In this document: positions 47,679 to 59,430 of the stretch, in pieces
Position numbering within the stretch: the first letter of the stretch is position 1
How the letters are laid out: the number at the start of each line of letters is the position of its first letter
DNA from: Ophioderma brevispina
Lineage: Eukaryota; Echinodermata; Ophiuroidea; Amphilepidida; Ophiodermatidae
DNA: 64,000 nt
Direction: 5' to 3'
NCBI GenBank assembly: GCA_023653785.1
Contig: JAMKCH010056757.1
Coordinates: forward strand, 21,894-85,893
Made by a program: the position numbers and the translations under genes
The notes under the pieces: model-generated
Database searches by the model: none
The model's input: the letters and a program-made list of their open reading frames with translations, nothing else
Told to the model about the DNA's origin: nothing

Positions 47679-48909
47679 TACTTGAAGGTCAAGGTAGACA
47701 TCAACAAGCCTTGGCAAATTGAAGTATGTGGTGGGGAAACAGATGAGACTTACGCCCTTTTGCCACATCCACGGCTTTGCGGCTGTCAGCAATGAGCCAA
47801 GCAACGATTAATTACCTGTACAGTCGTCATCACTTTCTTGCTCTTTGTTAAATCAATACTATGATGCATTGCAATTGGAAAATTGTACCTTCATTATGTC
47901 ATGTGATCCAAAAAAAGTGTTCAATTCAAGCAAAAAATCCTGAACTTTGTGCTCTTCATATGCATCAAAAACAACATTACTTTTGCTTTGGGAAAGTTTT
48001 CTGATGATCCCAGCAGGCCATGTTGTTCTGTAACTTTGTATGTACTTGATATGCCAAAGAATCAACATGGGTGCAATAAAGAGATATTATGGAGCAGTTG
48101 AATATGGGATTGTTTTAAATCACACTGATGGCTACCATTCATAGCATGCATTATGCTATAATCAAGCCCATGTACATTACACACACATGCACACGCACAC
48201 ATACACACGTACACACACAATGCACACACACGGTGGCCAAATACCACAGTATTTGTTTGTCCATATCCAATTTGACTATATTTATTCTTAGTCTAGACTG
48301 TGCAAATGCTACTGTTCAAATTTCTGCTTGGCCATTTGTGACGTTTGTTTATTCTACCTTACAAATATTATATTTTTTGTTTATTCAGTTATTAAATGAA
48401 ATTTATGCATAATGATAATAACAAATTAAGAGTGCATTTTGTTTACATCAAGCACTTTCAGCAAGCAATAATGAAAGAGATCTCAGTCACAGAAGAATGA
48501 AATTACACATTACATAATACATCTGACAATCCGACCCATGGCAATAAGCATGTTCTTTTTTTACTGGAAGTCAATACTGTTGCGGCCATCCACCCACAGA
48601 TTTCCATCACCATGCTGGCTTACGATGTTATTCAACCACTTTTTTGATTTGATTAAAACCATAATGTTAAATAATTTATAGGTCTACATTTGCAGATGGA
48701 ATAGCAAGAAAGGTTATCATGCAGACATATTTCAAGGTATTTTTGATCATGATGATCAAGAGTTTTAAAAATAGAATCACATTGAGAACATTTTCTTCTT
48801 TTTCTTGAGGTCTATTGAATTAGAGATGAAGGGCTGCTCTAGGCTTTTAACCCTAACACCACATCGGTTTCTAGGGAGGGACTGAAGGAATGAGGGGAAG
48901 AAGAAAAGT
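47679..48909. other. Unannotated spacer with CA microsatellite
   Basis: 48178-48235 is a degenerate ACACACATGCACACGCACAC repeat. No gene was seen. Confidence 0.45.
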
Positions 48910-48980
48910 TGCAAATTCGGGTGGGAATCGAACCCAGGGCACCAGTCCCATGGCCCGGGATACCACGCTACGACAGTTTC
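48910..48980 (-). pseudogene. tRNA-like sequence / SINE head
   Basis: On the minus strand TGTCGTAGCGTGGTATCCC (box A-like) precedes GGTTCGATTCC (box B). At ~65 nt with a poor anticodon arm, it is not a canonical tRNA. The pyrimidine-rich downstream sequence suggests a SINE. Confidence 0.45.
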
Positions 48981-49699
48981 GTGCCCACATGAGTCTTGGT
49001 TTGATGTCATCGCTACATTCTGGACTTAGTGCATTTTTCTCACTCGGTGCTGTCGGATTTTGTGAGATTTAGTTGTCTTAGGGTTAATTAATGAAGGTTT
49101 GTTTCAACAAGGATTATGTAGTCTGCAATTAAGGGGGATCCACCTTTTGTTCAAATGCAAATTAGCTTATTATTATTCATTAACATACCGTTAACTGGAC
49201 AAAGATTGCCACATATCAATGCTAACCATATATAGCATACCACAAAGTCAACACGGTCCACCACCCTACCAAGTTTGGAGTTCGCGGTTTGTTCTATTTT
49301 TTTGGTACAGTGGATTCATGATATTTCATCACAAACAGACATACAGCTAGCAAAAGGATAAAATATGTCCCCACTCTTGTGGGGGACAAAAAATGAAATC
49401 ACAAGATTTTTTAAAAATTTCCTCTTTTGGTTGGCAATTGTCTCAAAAATACCTGCTTTTGGTTGGCAATGAATTTGGCCAGCAGGGGTGGCTATAAAAC
49501 AATATCTGCTTTATAAAGCCAATTTAGAGAACTATATTTGATGTTAGTAAATGACATGGACCAAAAAGTAAGACTTTCTATTCCAAGAAAGTGTTTAACG
49601 ATATCCAATCTTTGGTTCTTTCCTTTTTATTTTATAAGCATTATCTGCTTAAATTGCCAAACAATTATTGGCAAAATAACTGACACCTCGAAAATAGAA
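48981..49699. other. Unannotated spacer
   Basis: A short tandem unit (CTTTTGGTTGGCAATTG and CTTTTGGTTGGCAATGA) lies at ~49423-49472. No gene was seen. Confidence 0.4.
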
Positions 49700-49764
49700 C
49701 AAGCGCTTCTCAAACCATTAGTGCTGCCTGCTTTCACGATTCCACCTTTCTTTCTCTCTCTGCA

Positions 49765-49925
49765 CAAGTTGACCTCTAATGACCTTTGATCTTGGTATGT
49801 GACATTTAATCTTACCATGACATGCATGTGTCTATGGTTGACCTATGACCTAAGGTATTCACGCAAGAGCACTTTGAAAAGGTTTAACCAAAACTAACAC
49901 ACACACACACACAAACACACATGGA
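49765..49925 (+). repeat. TGACCT-rich repeat with AC microsatellite
   Basis: TTGACCTCTAATGACCTTTG, further TGAC-type half sites, and then ACACACACACACAC match the pattern of 18883-19152. Ends are not defined. Confidence 0.55.
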
Positions 49926-50829
49926 CGGCGACACAACAAAATTATCAAAACAGTTGTTTTTGGGCTGCTGTTTAACCAAAACCATTTTGACCACATCAAA
50001 AGATTACAAAGAAACAAACTGTAGAAAGTCAAACTTTTTGTAGAAGAGAGACAACCTTTTCAGTCCCAAAGACACAATATGTATTATGTTAACTATTCGG
50101 AGGAAAACTCTTTGTGGCCAACTGGCTCATGTGAACTCTGAAAGCGCGGAAATAGCATTATTCATCCATACTCTTAAAAAGCAATAGCTAAAGGCCACGA
50201 TATGCTAACAATCTATGATACCAAATGATGCGTGGCAAATCCTATCAAGCAAGTCATAAAAAAGGGAAGCATATCACGTTTCTGTTGTTGTTTTTTTTTG
50301 TTTTTTGTAAGTGTTTAAACAAGGATGTTGTTTATACTCTATACAGCTTTGCCATGCACCAAACATTGATTAAATTATATACAGACTTTGCTTAAAACTA
50401 GACTAAGCCAAACATGTGAATATGGATTAGCCGTAAACATTATGGGTAGCATTGGTAATACTATGGCCATGAATTACGGGTAGCACTGGTAATACTATGG
50501 CAATGACTTTAACACACCATTTCAGCTCATCACAGACTGTATTTGGTCTTATGTTTATTAGTCTAAATTTGGCCCGTGTAATTTGAACAACATACTCAAC
50601 TGATGGTATAAGTCTGTACCATGCAGCACCCAACAACAAATCTAATTTGTAAAATTTACAATGTTTATAAACAGACACAGACTGAAAGACAGACACACAA
50701 ACATACACAGAGAGACAGGCACAGACAGAGACTGACAGATAAACAAACACATACAAAAAATATATATAAAACCAAAACACGTGCATACACGGCAACACCT
50801 GCAAGAGACTTCTGGAGTTCAATGCACCC
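49926..50829. other. Unannotated stretch with small tandem repeats
   Basis: 50441-50507 holds two ~39-bp units of GGGTAGCAYTGGTAATACTA type. 50670-50760 is a degenerate ACACAGACAGA repeat. No gene was seen. Confidence 0.45.
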
Positions 50830-51090
50830 GCATTAACGAGTCAGGAGAGAGACCCACTGTCTAGACGAAGATGAGATGAGTCATCCCTCGTTTGCATAAA
50901 TGCCATCGCCGACCAACCGACCGTCTCGGCAACTCTTAATCTGGTTATGGCCAGGATTAACTCTTTGCAAAGCGGGTGTCGGGATTGTGGTAGCGATGAT
51001 ATTGGCAGTGCTGGTGATGGGGGGGGGGGGCATATTATATCCACGGCAACAAGTAGGTTCAGTTTCATCCTCATCACTCTTTAGTTAATC
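50830..51090. other. Candidate conserved non-coding island
   Basis: Balanced composition and no repeat homology in the window (CATAAATGCCATCGCCGACC, then GGCCAGGATTAACTCTTTGC). A G-run lies at ~51019-51030. No domain-bearing frame on either strand. Confidence 0.25.
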
Positions 51091-51675
51091 CAGATGATGA
51101 GAAGATACTGTTCTTAAAAACAGCTTTATACTCTCTCTAAACGATAACCACTTTCCCATCTTACTCTTTTAGTTGGACACAGAATGGACACTTATAGATG
51201 TTGAATATAACATGAATTTGCACAATACAGTGCATGGCCAGTGTTTGCCCCAGAGGTTTATTCGCAGACTTTCGGGTCAACAATGTTTTTACACCTCTGC
51301 CAATTAAAGGGTTACTTGAAAGTCTTAAAAGCAGTTTGTATTCAGCTAACGATTATAAGCAATGGAAAGAAGAAATGATTTAACACCTCTTGAAATAATT
51401 TTGAAAGTGTGCAATCAACTGTAACATGACTATATTGACAGCTTTATACAAACTTGGCATGTTTTTGTGATACACTGTTTGCGAAACTGTCCACCTCTGA
51501 TGAGAATTATAAAATTAACAGGATTTAAAACCCCTAACAGCATCTTTTTGATTGTTAACCCCTTAATTTGATCCAGTTACAAGATCAAACCTTTCTAATC
51601 ATGACCTGTGTGGAATTAGTGGTTCTTCAACAGATGGTAATCTATATAGGTGTGGCAGCAGCAAATTTAAGGAAT

Positions 51676-51802
51676 AGGGCCCTGTCAGCAGCTTAAGGTG
51701 GGGGCCTTTGGTGTCGCGAAGCGACACAATGTTTCACTTTAGTGCGACTAGGGGGTGCCGGAGGGCCTGAGAGCAATATTTTAGGGGGCCCTGTCAGCAG
51801 CT
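51676..51802. repeat. GC-rich element between GGGCCCTGTCAGCAGCT direct repeats
   Basis: The 17-bp sequence occurs at ~51677-51693 and ~51786-51802. Between them is a 7-bp-stem hairpin, GTGTCGC-GAA-GCGACAC (51711-51727). It looks like a fragment of a DNA transposon. Unassigned. Confidence 0.45.
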
Positions 51803-52129
51803 GCTGACTTTTAAATCTGCCACTGAGGTGTGGACAGGATGAGATATTATTGTTCACATCGTTCCACATTACATGGTGCACAGTTCTCAATTTTACACTT
51901 TTATTTTGGGTAGGTATGCGCCGCCTTGATTTCAAAATTGAGGTGGGGTGCAGTCACACACCCCCAAATTCCACAAAGGGGCAAAAGGTCCACTTTTTGC
52001 TGAATTTTTGTTACAAAGTTCCACATTTAGAGAAATTTTTTGAACAAGCAAGGACCATTTAAGTGGTGAGAAGGTGTCAAAGTCCAAAAAATACAATGGT
52101 CCTCGGACTGCTTGGGTCTCCTGCCGTCG

Positions 52130-52351
52130 CGGTTTGTGAATGATAGCCTAACATCACCTGTGACCTTGAATGTGATCTTTGACCTAACCAATGGGTTTGC
52201 AAGTGAAACTCCAAACACCAGTTTGGTTCCAATTGAACTCCAACTTTCTTTTCACATGATGTCCATTTTAACTTTTCATCCTAATTTTACAACTGTGACC
52301 TCACATTACCTTAGACCTTGGTATATGACCTTGACATCATCCACAATGAGG
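52130..52351 (+). repeat. TGACCT-rich repeat, left flank of the DIRS element
   Basis: Contains CAGTTTGGTTCCAATTGAAC and, later, TATATGACCTTGACATCATC. The same order recurs immediately right of the DIRS element at 60148-60280, so the retrotransposon lies within or between units of this repeat. Confidence 0.7.
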
Positions 52352-52557
52352 GTTCCCTCTCGCCCGGGGGATGAGTCATATCACCATAATCTCCGGAATT
52401 ACATTCAATCCTGACTTAATGCCTTTGTGCATTTGCTACGCTCATTTAGCAAATATAACCCTAGATCCCCACATGTAAATTTGGCACCCCCGAGTGCGTC
52501 ACGCAGTGGCAATGATCTAGCAACACTGGACTTCTGGAATCAGTTTTGGTATGCTCT
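52352..52557. repeat. DIRS inverted terminal repeat (3' end of the element)
   Basis: The complement matches 59958-60129 in several aligned blocks, the strongest being TGTTGCTAGATC and ATTAAGTC...TTGAATG. This is the 3' end because the element reads right to left. Confidence 0.75.
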
Positions 52558-52660
52558 TTCAACCGGGTTGACTCCACGGGCGGTAGAGCGAACACCGGGA
52601 GCCACCGTCCGGGTCGTCGCGCGTGCCCGGGATTGGGATTGGGGAGATCCGGCTTGAATT

Positions 52661-52750
52661 GCAAGTGATAACGGAGATTATGGTATATGACTCTCCCGGA
52701 GAGGGGAATAACCTACATCTCCTAGTACGTCCCATTCAAAGCCTGACTTC
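52661..52750. repeat. DIRS internal complementary region
   Basis: Read on the minus strand, it first copies the right outer end (GAATGGGACGTACTAGGAGA, compare 60101-60122). It then immediately copies the left outer end (GTCATATACCATAATCTCCG, compare 52374-52395). This joined order is what a circle junction of the two termini would give. Confidence 0.8.
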
Positions 52751-52979
52751 ATCATTCCACGTTGCAACCTGGTAGAGTCGACCCGGATACCAGAGTGCTC
52801 GGCGCCAAACAGGCAGGCGAGCTAAGTGTTGGATATGACTCGCCGGGGAGAGGTTGAACAAAACATTATAACAATGCCTAATCCGAACTTCGTGGGTAAA
52901 GTGCTACTGGAGCTGTGGCGACTGTAAGATGTGAGGCTGCTGCGGAATGACGAGGGGGGGGGGGGGGGGGGGACAAAAA

Positions 52980-54200
52980 CCCTGAAGACAGATCCTATCT
53001 GCCTTTCCGTAACGCTCCGTACTATGACATCTCGGAATAAACTTGTTGAAATGTAGAAGAACAATCCCATCCCATGGCTTCCATGTGATCGTTGTATAGC
53101 AGCTCCCGGTAGGCAGCCCAGGCCGCCGCCTGAGTCTTACGTCGGAGCTCCTACTGTGCGTCCCCGCAGAACGAGTCTCCCGTACTACTACTCTCCTTTA
53201 TGACTGCCACGAGCCATCTGGCTAATGTCGTCTTGGAGGCGGGTCGAAAGGCTTCGATTGTGGAAGAGCTGGTCGTGAGTCCCTCTATAGTCTGATCTTG
53301 CTGAGGTAAAACTTCAAGTCTCTAACTGGACACCAGGTCCCTCATCGCTGGAACCCTATATGCTTGTCCTGAGATCTTGGGAGGATGATCGGCTGTGAAG
53401 TGAAGCCTGAGATCGATGATTCGTTGGCTAGGTCCTGATCGGAGGAAGAGCGAGCACGTCGTTCCCTTGAGGGTGGTTATTCTCTGCTGTAGACGAGCAT
53501 ATATTCCTATACTCTCCTGCCTGATTCTGCGGCGACAATGAAGAGAGTCTTCTTGGTGTCCGCTAGAGACGTATGGTGAAGAGGCTCATAAGGAGTACTG
53601 TTGAGATGCTGGAGGCCTGTTGGCAGGTCCCATGCCTGTACCAGCGAGCCGTTCGACCGCGAGTCGAAAAGATCGGAGTTAAGTAGAGGAAAAAATAAAA
53701 TTCGTGCGCGTCGATTATCATTCCCTTGATGAGGTCTTGAAGCGTAGGCGATTTAGACACGGTGATGCTCCGCCAAACCCCAGATGGATGGCTCCTACTG
53801 CCGGCGGCAACTCTGACTGCGTGTTTGGCTCCGTCTTCGAACCCCTGCATCAGGAAGTCTGCCCCAGTGTCCCTAGAGTTGCTCAGCAGATGGTCACCTT
53901 GTGATCCCTCTGCACCAGTTTCCGGTACTTGACTCAGTCTGGAATATAAGTCTTCCTTGTGGTATTCTCCGTTGCCCTCTCGCCGCCGAGATGGGCAGTC
54001 TGGAGCGATCAGGCCTGCATGCTCTGTAGACTGGACGAATTGGCCAAGGGTCGTCAGTTGATCGCCTTAGAGTCCTCCATAATGTGAGTGCCCCCGGAGT
54101 CTTTGATCAGGTCCTTCTCATTGGAAGAGTCCCCGGTTGGCGTACAGCAGCGACAGTAGTCTTGGAAACCACGTTGTCGAGGCCATTCGTGGCGACCATA
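52980..54200 (-). pseudogene. DIRS tyrosine recombinase (frameshifted)
   Basis: The recombinase integrates the circular DNA intermediate of DIRS elements. On the minus strand near 53190-53260 the peptide SKTTLARWL is followed by an alpha-helical VIKESS-type stretch. Around 53115-53150, LRRKTQAAAWAAY lies where the family has its H-x-x-R helix, but a stop codon (TAG) and a shift replace the expected His. At 53037-53075 the C-terminal box AMGWDCSSTFQQVY carries the nucleophile-type Tyr (codon 53037-53039) in the usual W..SSTF...Y setting. Several stops and shifts break the frame and a long G-run follows the 3' end, so it cannot make an intact enzyme as read. Confidence 0.75.
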
Positions 54201-54209
54201 CATCATGCG

Positions 54210-54811
54210 TCAGCTGCTTTGTACCTGGTTAAACTTGAGAAGAACTCGCTGACCTAGTGCGATCGGGAGCAAAGGGAAGGCGTATACTGCGACTCCGGCC
54301 CACTCCATTGTCATGTCATCCGGTGAAGTCCGCTGGGTCCCGGTCCGCAGCGAACATATGTCGGGAGCTGGGAATTGAGGTGATTTGCGAACAAGGTCCA
54401 CGTGGGGGGGTTGTATTCCAGCTTGTTGAATAGACTTTGGCATATTTTGGTGATGTGCCACTCCACCGACGCAACCCCGGACTCTTCGTGGGTCCCTATT
54501 CCCGGATGTCCTCTCCTCCGTAGGGCATCTGCCAGGGTGTTGTCCTTCCGCGGGGAAGGTGAACTGGCGGTCAGAGTGATCCAATGCCGGAGACACCACT
54601 CCAGAAGTTTGACTGTCTGTAGGCACAGGTGCGACTCCTGGTTCGTCCCTGCTTGTTTATGTGGGAGATGCCGCATGTTGTCGCACTGGACTCGACGTGA
54701 CCTCCCTTGACAAGATGGAGAGTCTGTCTCAGCCCAATGTGACTGCCACAAGCTCCAACGTGTGAATGTGGTGCTGGCCAGCCTCTTGTCAAGTCCCTGT
54801 ACGAGGCGCAT
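54210..54811 (-). pseudogene. DIRS RNase H and linker domain (frameshifted)
   Basis: Two overlapping minus frames (54311-54811 and 54210-54626) share one homologous protein. Motifs in order are VQCDNMRHLPHKQAGT (the family's SDN..YINKQGGT with Ser to Cys), LLEWCLRH, DNTLADAL, then VEWHI...F..LEYNPP, TLFANHLNSQLPTYV and finally VYAFPLLPIALGQRVLLKF. This order is typical of DIRS elements, where the RNase H is followed by a conserved E-W/D-L-F-A/Y-A-F-P linker. One shift near 54400 moves the frame. Confidence 0.85.
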
Positions 54812-54819
54812 GTCTCCTA

Positions 54820-55990
54820 CGTGGGCTCACCAGCCGCTCTTCGACGGCATATCCGTCGTGTAGGTGACGATGAGGGTCTTGATATGAATGGCTCTCCTGG
54901 GCGGGAGATTTTTCCGCTGAGACCACCCACGCTATCAGCTCTGCTGCGTGTGAGGGTGTTCGTAATGCTCTTTGAACATCCGGTCTCGCGATATATTGAA
55001 CCGCGATAGAACATGCAGCTGTATTACTCGCATGCTAAGTCTGCAGCCTGTTACCACCGTTGTCATACTGCCTTTAGGACCCCGTATCGTAGCCACAGAG
55101 ATGCTGGTGCTCGCTGAGTTCCATGATTATCCCCGGCCACTGCGTGTGTATCTCTATGATGCGCTCGGTCCGGCACGCTCTTCCCTGCTGAAATCAGCGT
55201 TCCTCCACATAAAGTCGTGTTCTGTTATGGGGCTGAGGTTGGACTTCGCGTCGTTGATCACGAACCCGAGGTGGGAGACAATGCCAACTGTCATCTGCTA
55301 TGGAGCTGGAGCTGTTCCATGGAAGGCGCTGTCAGGAGCCAGTCGTCCAGGTAGACGAAGACGATGGCCTCTCTTTCGCCTTAGAGCTCTGCTACGACTT
55401 CACGATCCTGTGACGTGCGGGGGCGGGCCGTCGACAATCCACCAAACGGGAGGCACTTGAAACTGGGTAGAACGTGTCGGATTGATATAGAACTGAGCCC
55501 CACTTCCTGTTGTGAAGGATGTAATCGGAATTGGAGGTAAGCATCCTTTAAGTCGGGAGTGGATGCCCACCAGCCTTGGTTGAGCGTCCTTGAGGAATGC
55601 TGCTATGCTCTTCCATCTTGAAGGGGCGTGGCTTGATGAACGGGTTGAGCGGCTTCAAGTTCGGGCGCCACTCTCCGGACTTTTTCGTGGTGAGAAAAAA
55701 CGTTGAGGTGAACGCTACTGCACGAGACGGTACCTGAAGGAACACCGCCTTCTCCCCGCTGGAGCAGCTGTTCGACTCTTGGATGAGTGCCTTGCAGCCT
55801 GTCCACGTCCCTTGGGAATCACACTGTCTCCTCGGTGTGTGTGAGCGGTGTGGGGGTTGTGAATTCGAGCTGGTATCCCTGGGATATTGTGCGTCGACCC
55901 CATTCCTGCCCGAAGTCACCTCTCCAACGGTGTGCGCAGTGCCCTAGCCTCCCCCACCACAAGGGGAAAGACTCTGGGGCCTGTGGATAG
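54820..55990 (-). pseudogene. DIRS reverse transcriptase (frameshifted)
   Basis: The N-terminal lead-in reads WWGRLGHCAHRW...ISQGYQLEF at ~55985-55870 (family form: GGRL..W....I..GY.L.F). The fingers motif STFFLTTKKSGEWRPNLKPL is at ~55709-55650, followed by FIKPRPFKM. The catalytic palm motif VYLDDWLL is encoded with its YLDD codons at 55342-55353. The YLDDW form, without the YxDD spacing of LTR elements of other types, matches DIRS-like enzymes. Stops and shifts separate these pieces. The long plus-strand frame at 54972-55460 is only its antisense shadow. Confidence 0.88.
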
Positions 55991-58694
55991 TCGCTTCCTC
56001 TTCCTGGGGGGCCACGGCGACCCCACTGAACACCCCTCCTCCCTGATCGACCGCCCTTGTTGTACCCACCACCGCCGCCGTCTTTAGTCGGTTGCCTTTG
56101 TTTCCTTTCTGACGGATTGGCCCTTTTTGCCCCATTGGACCTTCGGTTCCTCTTCTGCTCTTCTGACGGGGACTCTTTACTACCGGAAGTCCTGCGGCTG
56201 CTTGCTGTTTGTCGCTGTGCTACTCGCATAGCCTCTTGGCTAGCCGGCGCCTTCTTATTTTCCTTCAGACGTTCGCTGGCTGCCTTGGCTTTCTTGTTAC
56301 GCAGTCCTCTTCATGTATCGCATTCAAACTTCCCCCGAAGAGGTCAGGGCCTATAGGGCGCTCCAGGAACTGTCGCAGATTCATGAGTGAGAGCGTTGGT
56401 GTGGCGTTTCCCTTCCGCAAAGTAGGCGGAGTTTTGGTGCGCTAGCTGCCAAAAGATGTTCCGTTCCCCCGTGCAGAGTAAGTCCCAGGAGAGTATATGA
56501 GTGAACGTGTCTGTTCTCCGCCTCTCATCTGAGATATTTGCTAGGGTCTCGGCATCCCTTCATCACGGTGGGCTAAGGTGAAGGAGGATTGCGTTTCGCT
56601 AGTCCATACCATCCCTTCCATGCCTCCCATTCAAAATCGTCCCTCTTCTGGTTCCAAGGTGCGACCCGTTGAGGACGTTCCTTACGGGAGGGTTTAACTT
56701 GATCCCCCTCCAACCCCCGCTGTTGGTGGTCGATCCGGATTGGCCCATGTCCCTGCATAGTACAGCATGTGGGGCCATGCCGCCTCTGGCACTGGTGCTG
56801 GGCGAATTACGTCTCTTCTGTCTTTCTCTGTACCTCTGGTGGCGCTTGAATGGTGCGTACCACCCACTGTAGGCGGCGAGGCCCCGCGGCCTGGTCTTAG
56901 ACTGTGAGCGTGTCCGCAAATCCTTGAAGTGGCACAGTAAGCCGGACGGATGGTCGCGCTTCTCGTGCTTGTTCCCCTGTAGCCGGCTTCTTCTCCCAGT
57001 CGTCCCACCCTTTGGAGGATTCGGCCACGTGGATCGTGTGCCCCTTTCAACATAACTCATTAAGAAAAGGAGCCGCCAGTGCAGGGCTCAGGAATCGGAG
57101 CGGCTTCTTGGCTTTAAGGATCGTCTGATCTGATAGCTCCTCTTGTAACAACGATACGTTCTTCTCTAGCTGTCGGATCTTCCTCGAGGTGCTTGGATCC
57201 ACTTGCTTCCGATTTCCTGCCGGTTCATGGCCCCTTGAGAGATCACCTTGCGAGGTTCCTCCTGGCTTGATCAGCTAAGGAACGGCGGTCCGAGCAGGAC
57301 GGCGCTCGTGAATAAGACGGTTTGAACGCTGGCGAGTTCATGTCTCGATGGTCGTCCATGAACCCCCAATCTTCGGGCCAGCTCGGTGGTTCAGGTTCCT
57401 TGACTGGACCGAGAAGTTCATCCCCTGCCGGACGACGCTGGCCGTGGTGGACCCTACTTTAGCCGTTCCCCGTTGGCTGTCTTTGGTTCGACAGCTGTCC
57501 TAAAGATCACGGCTTACCCGCGGTCACGGTCGCCCCGGCGGTCGCGGTTGTAACTGTCTTTGCGGTACGGCGGTCACGGCTCAATGAGCGCTGCTCCGGG
57601 ATCCGGGCGGGTAGCTTGCTGTTACCAATAAGCTGCTCCTGCAACTTCTATTGCGGTGAGCCACCTGGTGATCGTGGCGGCGAGAGCGGCTCTTTCGGTG
57701 ATCCCTCGGCGGTCCCCGCTTCCGAGCGGGCTCATTCATGATCCCGGCGGCGGTCCCAGCTCCCTGAGCGACTCTTGCGGTGATCCGTGCGGCGGCCACT
57801 GCTTCCGTACGCTCTTGCGTGATACCCGTGGCAGTCACGGCTCCAGAGATGGCTCTTGCGGTGATCTTTGGACGGCGACCACGTCTGCTCCCGGAGCGGC
57901 TCTTGCGGTGATTCTTTGCGGGATCTCGGCTCCGCGGAGCGGCTCTTTTTGCGGTGTCTTTGCTCCCGTACGGCTTCCGCGGTGATCCCAGTATACCGAC
58001 GTGAGAAGCTAGGTACTCGGCGGGCGTGCGGATACTTCCTCGGCGGCTCCGGAGTGAACCGGCGGTGAGCGGGATGTGGCGCCCCGATTGATTCTGCAAC
58101 GGTGAATCCGGCGGTGGAGGAGTCGGTAGCTCGGCCGGCTGGTCGGATACGGTGAGCGAGTAGACCCCCGTGGACCGCTCGTACACACGGAAAAAACAAA
58201 AAAACTGCGGGCTCCCGACGGGCTGCGACCAGCCTGCTAATACCGGCGACACTGGGCTGCTGGCCTTCGTGGTGATACCGTAGGAGCCCTGCGCGTGAAC
58301 CTGGGGGGTTGTGCTCCGGTGACCCCGATACTCTAGCTGAATCCACCGTAGAGTGACATCGCATCGCCCTTGGAGAGCCCCCGGAAGATTGCCTTCTGAA
58401 AACTGCGGTTTATCTGTAACCAGGCCGGTCTGGCCGTGTACCGGTGATTGTTGCCGTGGATTCTCCTTCTTCTGCCGTTGCTGTTCCGTGCAGCTTGGCT
58501 TGAACGTCTTCTAAGGTCTCCCACTGCTCCTGTGACCATCTTTCTTCCAATTCGCATGGTTTCAATACCCGGTGGCACGGCTGTAGAATAATGCCGTCGG
58601 ATGCGGTCGCGGCGCCAAGAAGGATGTCCAATGTCGAAGCATTTTCTGGTGTTTTGGCTGCCACTTTCTTTCTGCTTCCGTCCTCGGAGTCCAA
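55991..58694 (-). pseudogene. DIRS Gag-like ORF, Arg/Ser/Gly-rich (frameshifted)
   Basis: The likely start is the ATG at 58694 (MDSEDGSRKKVAAKTPENAS), a hydrophilic N-terminus unlike the other frames. Downstream (57620-58000) a repeated segment encodes HRKSRSGSRDRRRDH-type units. Next comes another basic stretch (56599-57060) and then a GGGGGYNKGGRSGRRG-type glycine/arginine tail leading into the reverse transcriptase. This position and composition fit the nucleic-acid-binding ORF1 of DIRS elements. No zinc knuckle is visible. Frames switch at least four times, so boundaries are approximate. Confidence 0.65.
57620..58000 (-). repeat. Minisatellite inside the DIRS Gag (RS/RD-rich repeats)
   Basis: GCGGCTCTTGCGGTGATC-type units recur about seven times at irregular 40-80 bp spacing (for example near 57694, 57778, 57859, 57907, 57980). 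On the coding strand they encode Arg-Ser and Arg-Asp dipeptide runs like those of SR splicing proteins. Confidence 0.65.
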
Positions 58695-58844
58695 TCCATG
58701 TTCTTATCTGGGGGAAAGAAAAAACCACCCGAGAAAAGCGGTTAGGAGCTTTACGGAACCATACCGGATATCTCTCTAAGTACAATTAGTCCTAGCATTA
58801 CAATGAGTCCATCCCAGCCTCAAAACAACACGATTGAACCGGTA

Positions 58845-59430
58845 ATGCCCGCTGAAAAACGCTGACAAAATCCCGCGGGAGCCTAACTCCCATAGAAGCA
58901 CGTACTTCCGGTTTCGGGGTATGTTGAATTATGGTATTGAAATTTGTTATATGGAACCGCCGATGAATTATAGTTCGGAACCAATGAGGTTAAGCGGCAA
59001 AATATCGGTGGCAAGCAAACAAATTCAAAAATGGGCCGCTGGAAAAGTTCCCCGGCCTAAAAGCCCCTATAACGGTAAGGCTCGGCCGTGACCAAACGGT
59101 AGTGTAGCCCCCCCACGGGAACCTAAGAAAAACCGGTTGAGATCCTAACTCCCTAACATAGCATGTACTTCCAGTTTCGGGGCATGTTGAAATATGGAAC
59201 GAAACTTGCCTATCGCACCGCCGGATGTGTAAGTTTCAGAACCAAATGATTCTAATGAGTCTACGCGGTAAAAATTCGACCGGTAAAATATCCAAATGGC
59301 CGCTGAACAAAGAGTCACCAGTCTAAGTAATCCCGTGAACGGTAAGGCACGGCCGTAATAATGGTAGAGGGGCCCCCGGTGACGGGAACACCAATAAACT
59401 GACCCGCAGACCCGTAACTCCACGGGGGCA
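58845..59430. repeat. Two ~263-bp tandem repeats in the DIRS 5' leader
   Basis: GTACTTCCGGTTTCGGGG at 58902 and GTACTTCCAGTTTCGGGG at 59165 are 263 bp apart. Flanking blocks (CCTAACTCCC before; ATGTTGAAATATGG, ACGGTAAGGC and CGGCCGT after) repeat with the same spacing. Non-coding, upstream of Gag. Confidence 0.7.

Noticed and set aside
48910..48980. Functional tRNA gene
   Set aside because: A and B boxes are present, but length and anticodon arm are not those of a canonical tRNA; recorded as a SINE head or pseudogene.
54972..55460. 162-codon plus-strand frame in the GC-rich island
   Set aside because: It is antisense to the DIRS reverse transcriptase, whose YLDD motif is encoded on the minus strand in the same place.
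57656..57985. 109-codon plus-strand frame rich in Ser/Arg/Pro
   Set aside because: Antisense of the Arg/Ser minisatellite in Gag; GC-rich repeats keep several frames open.
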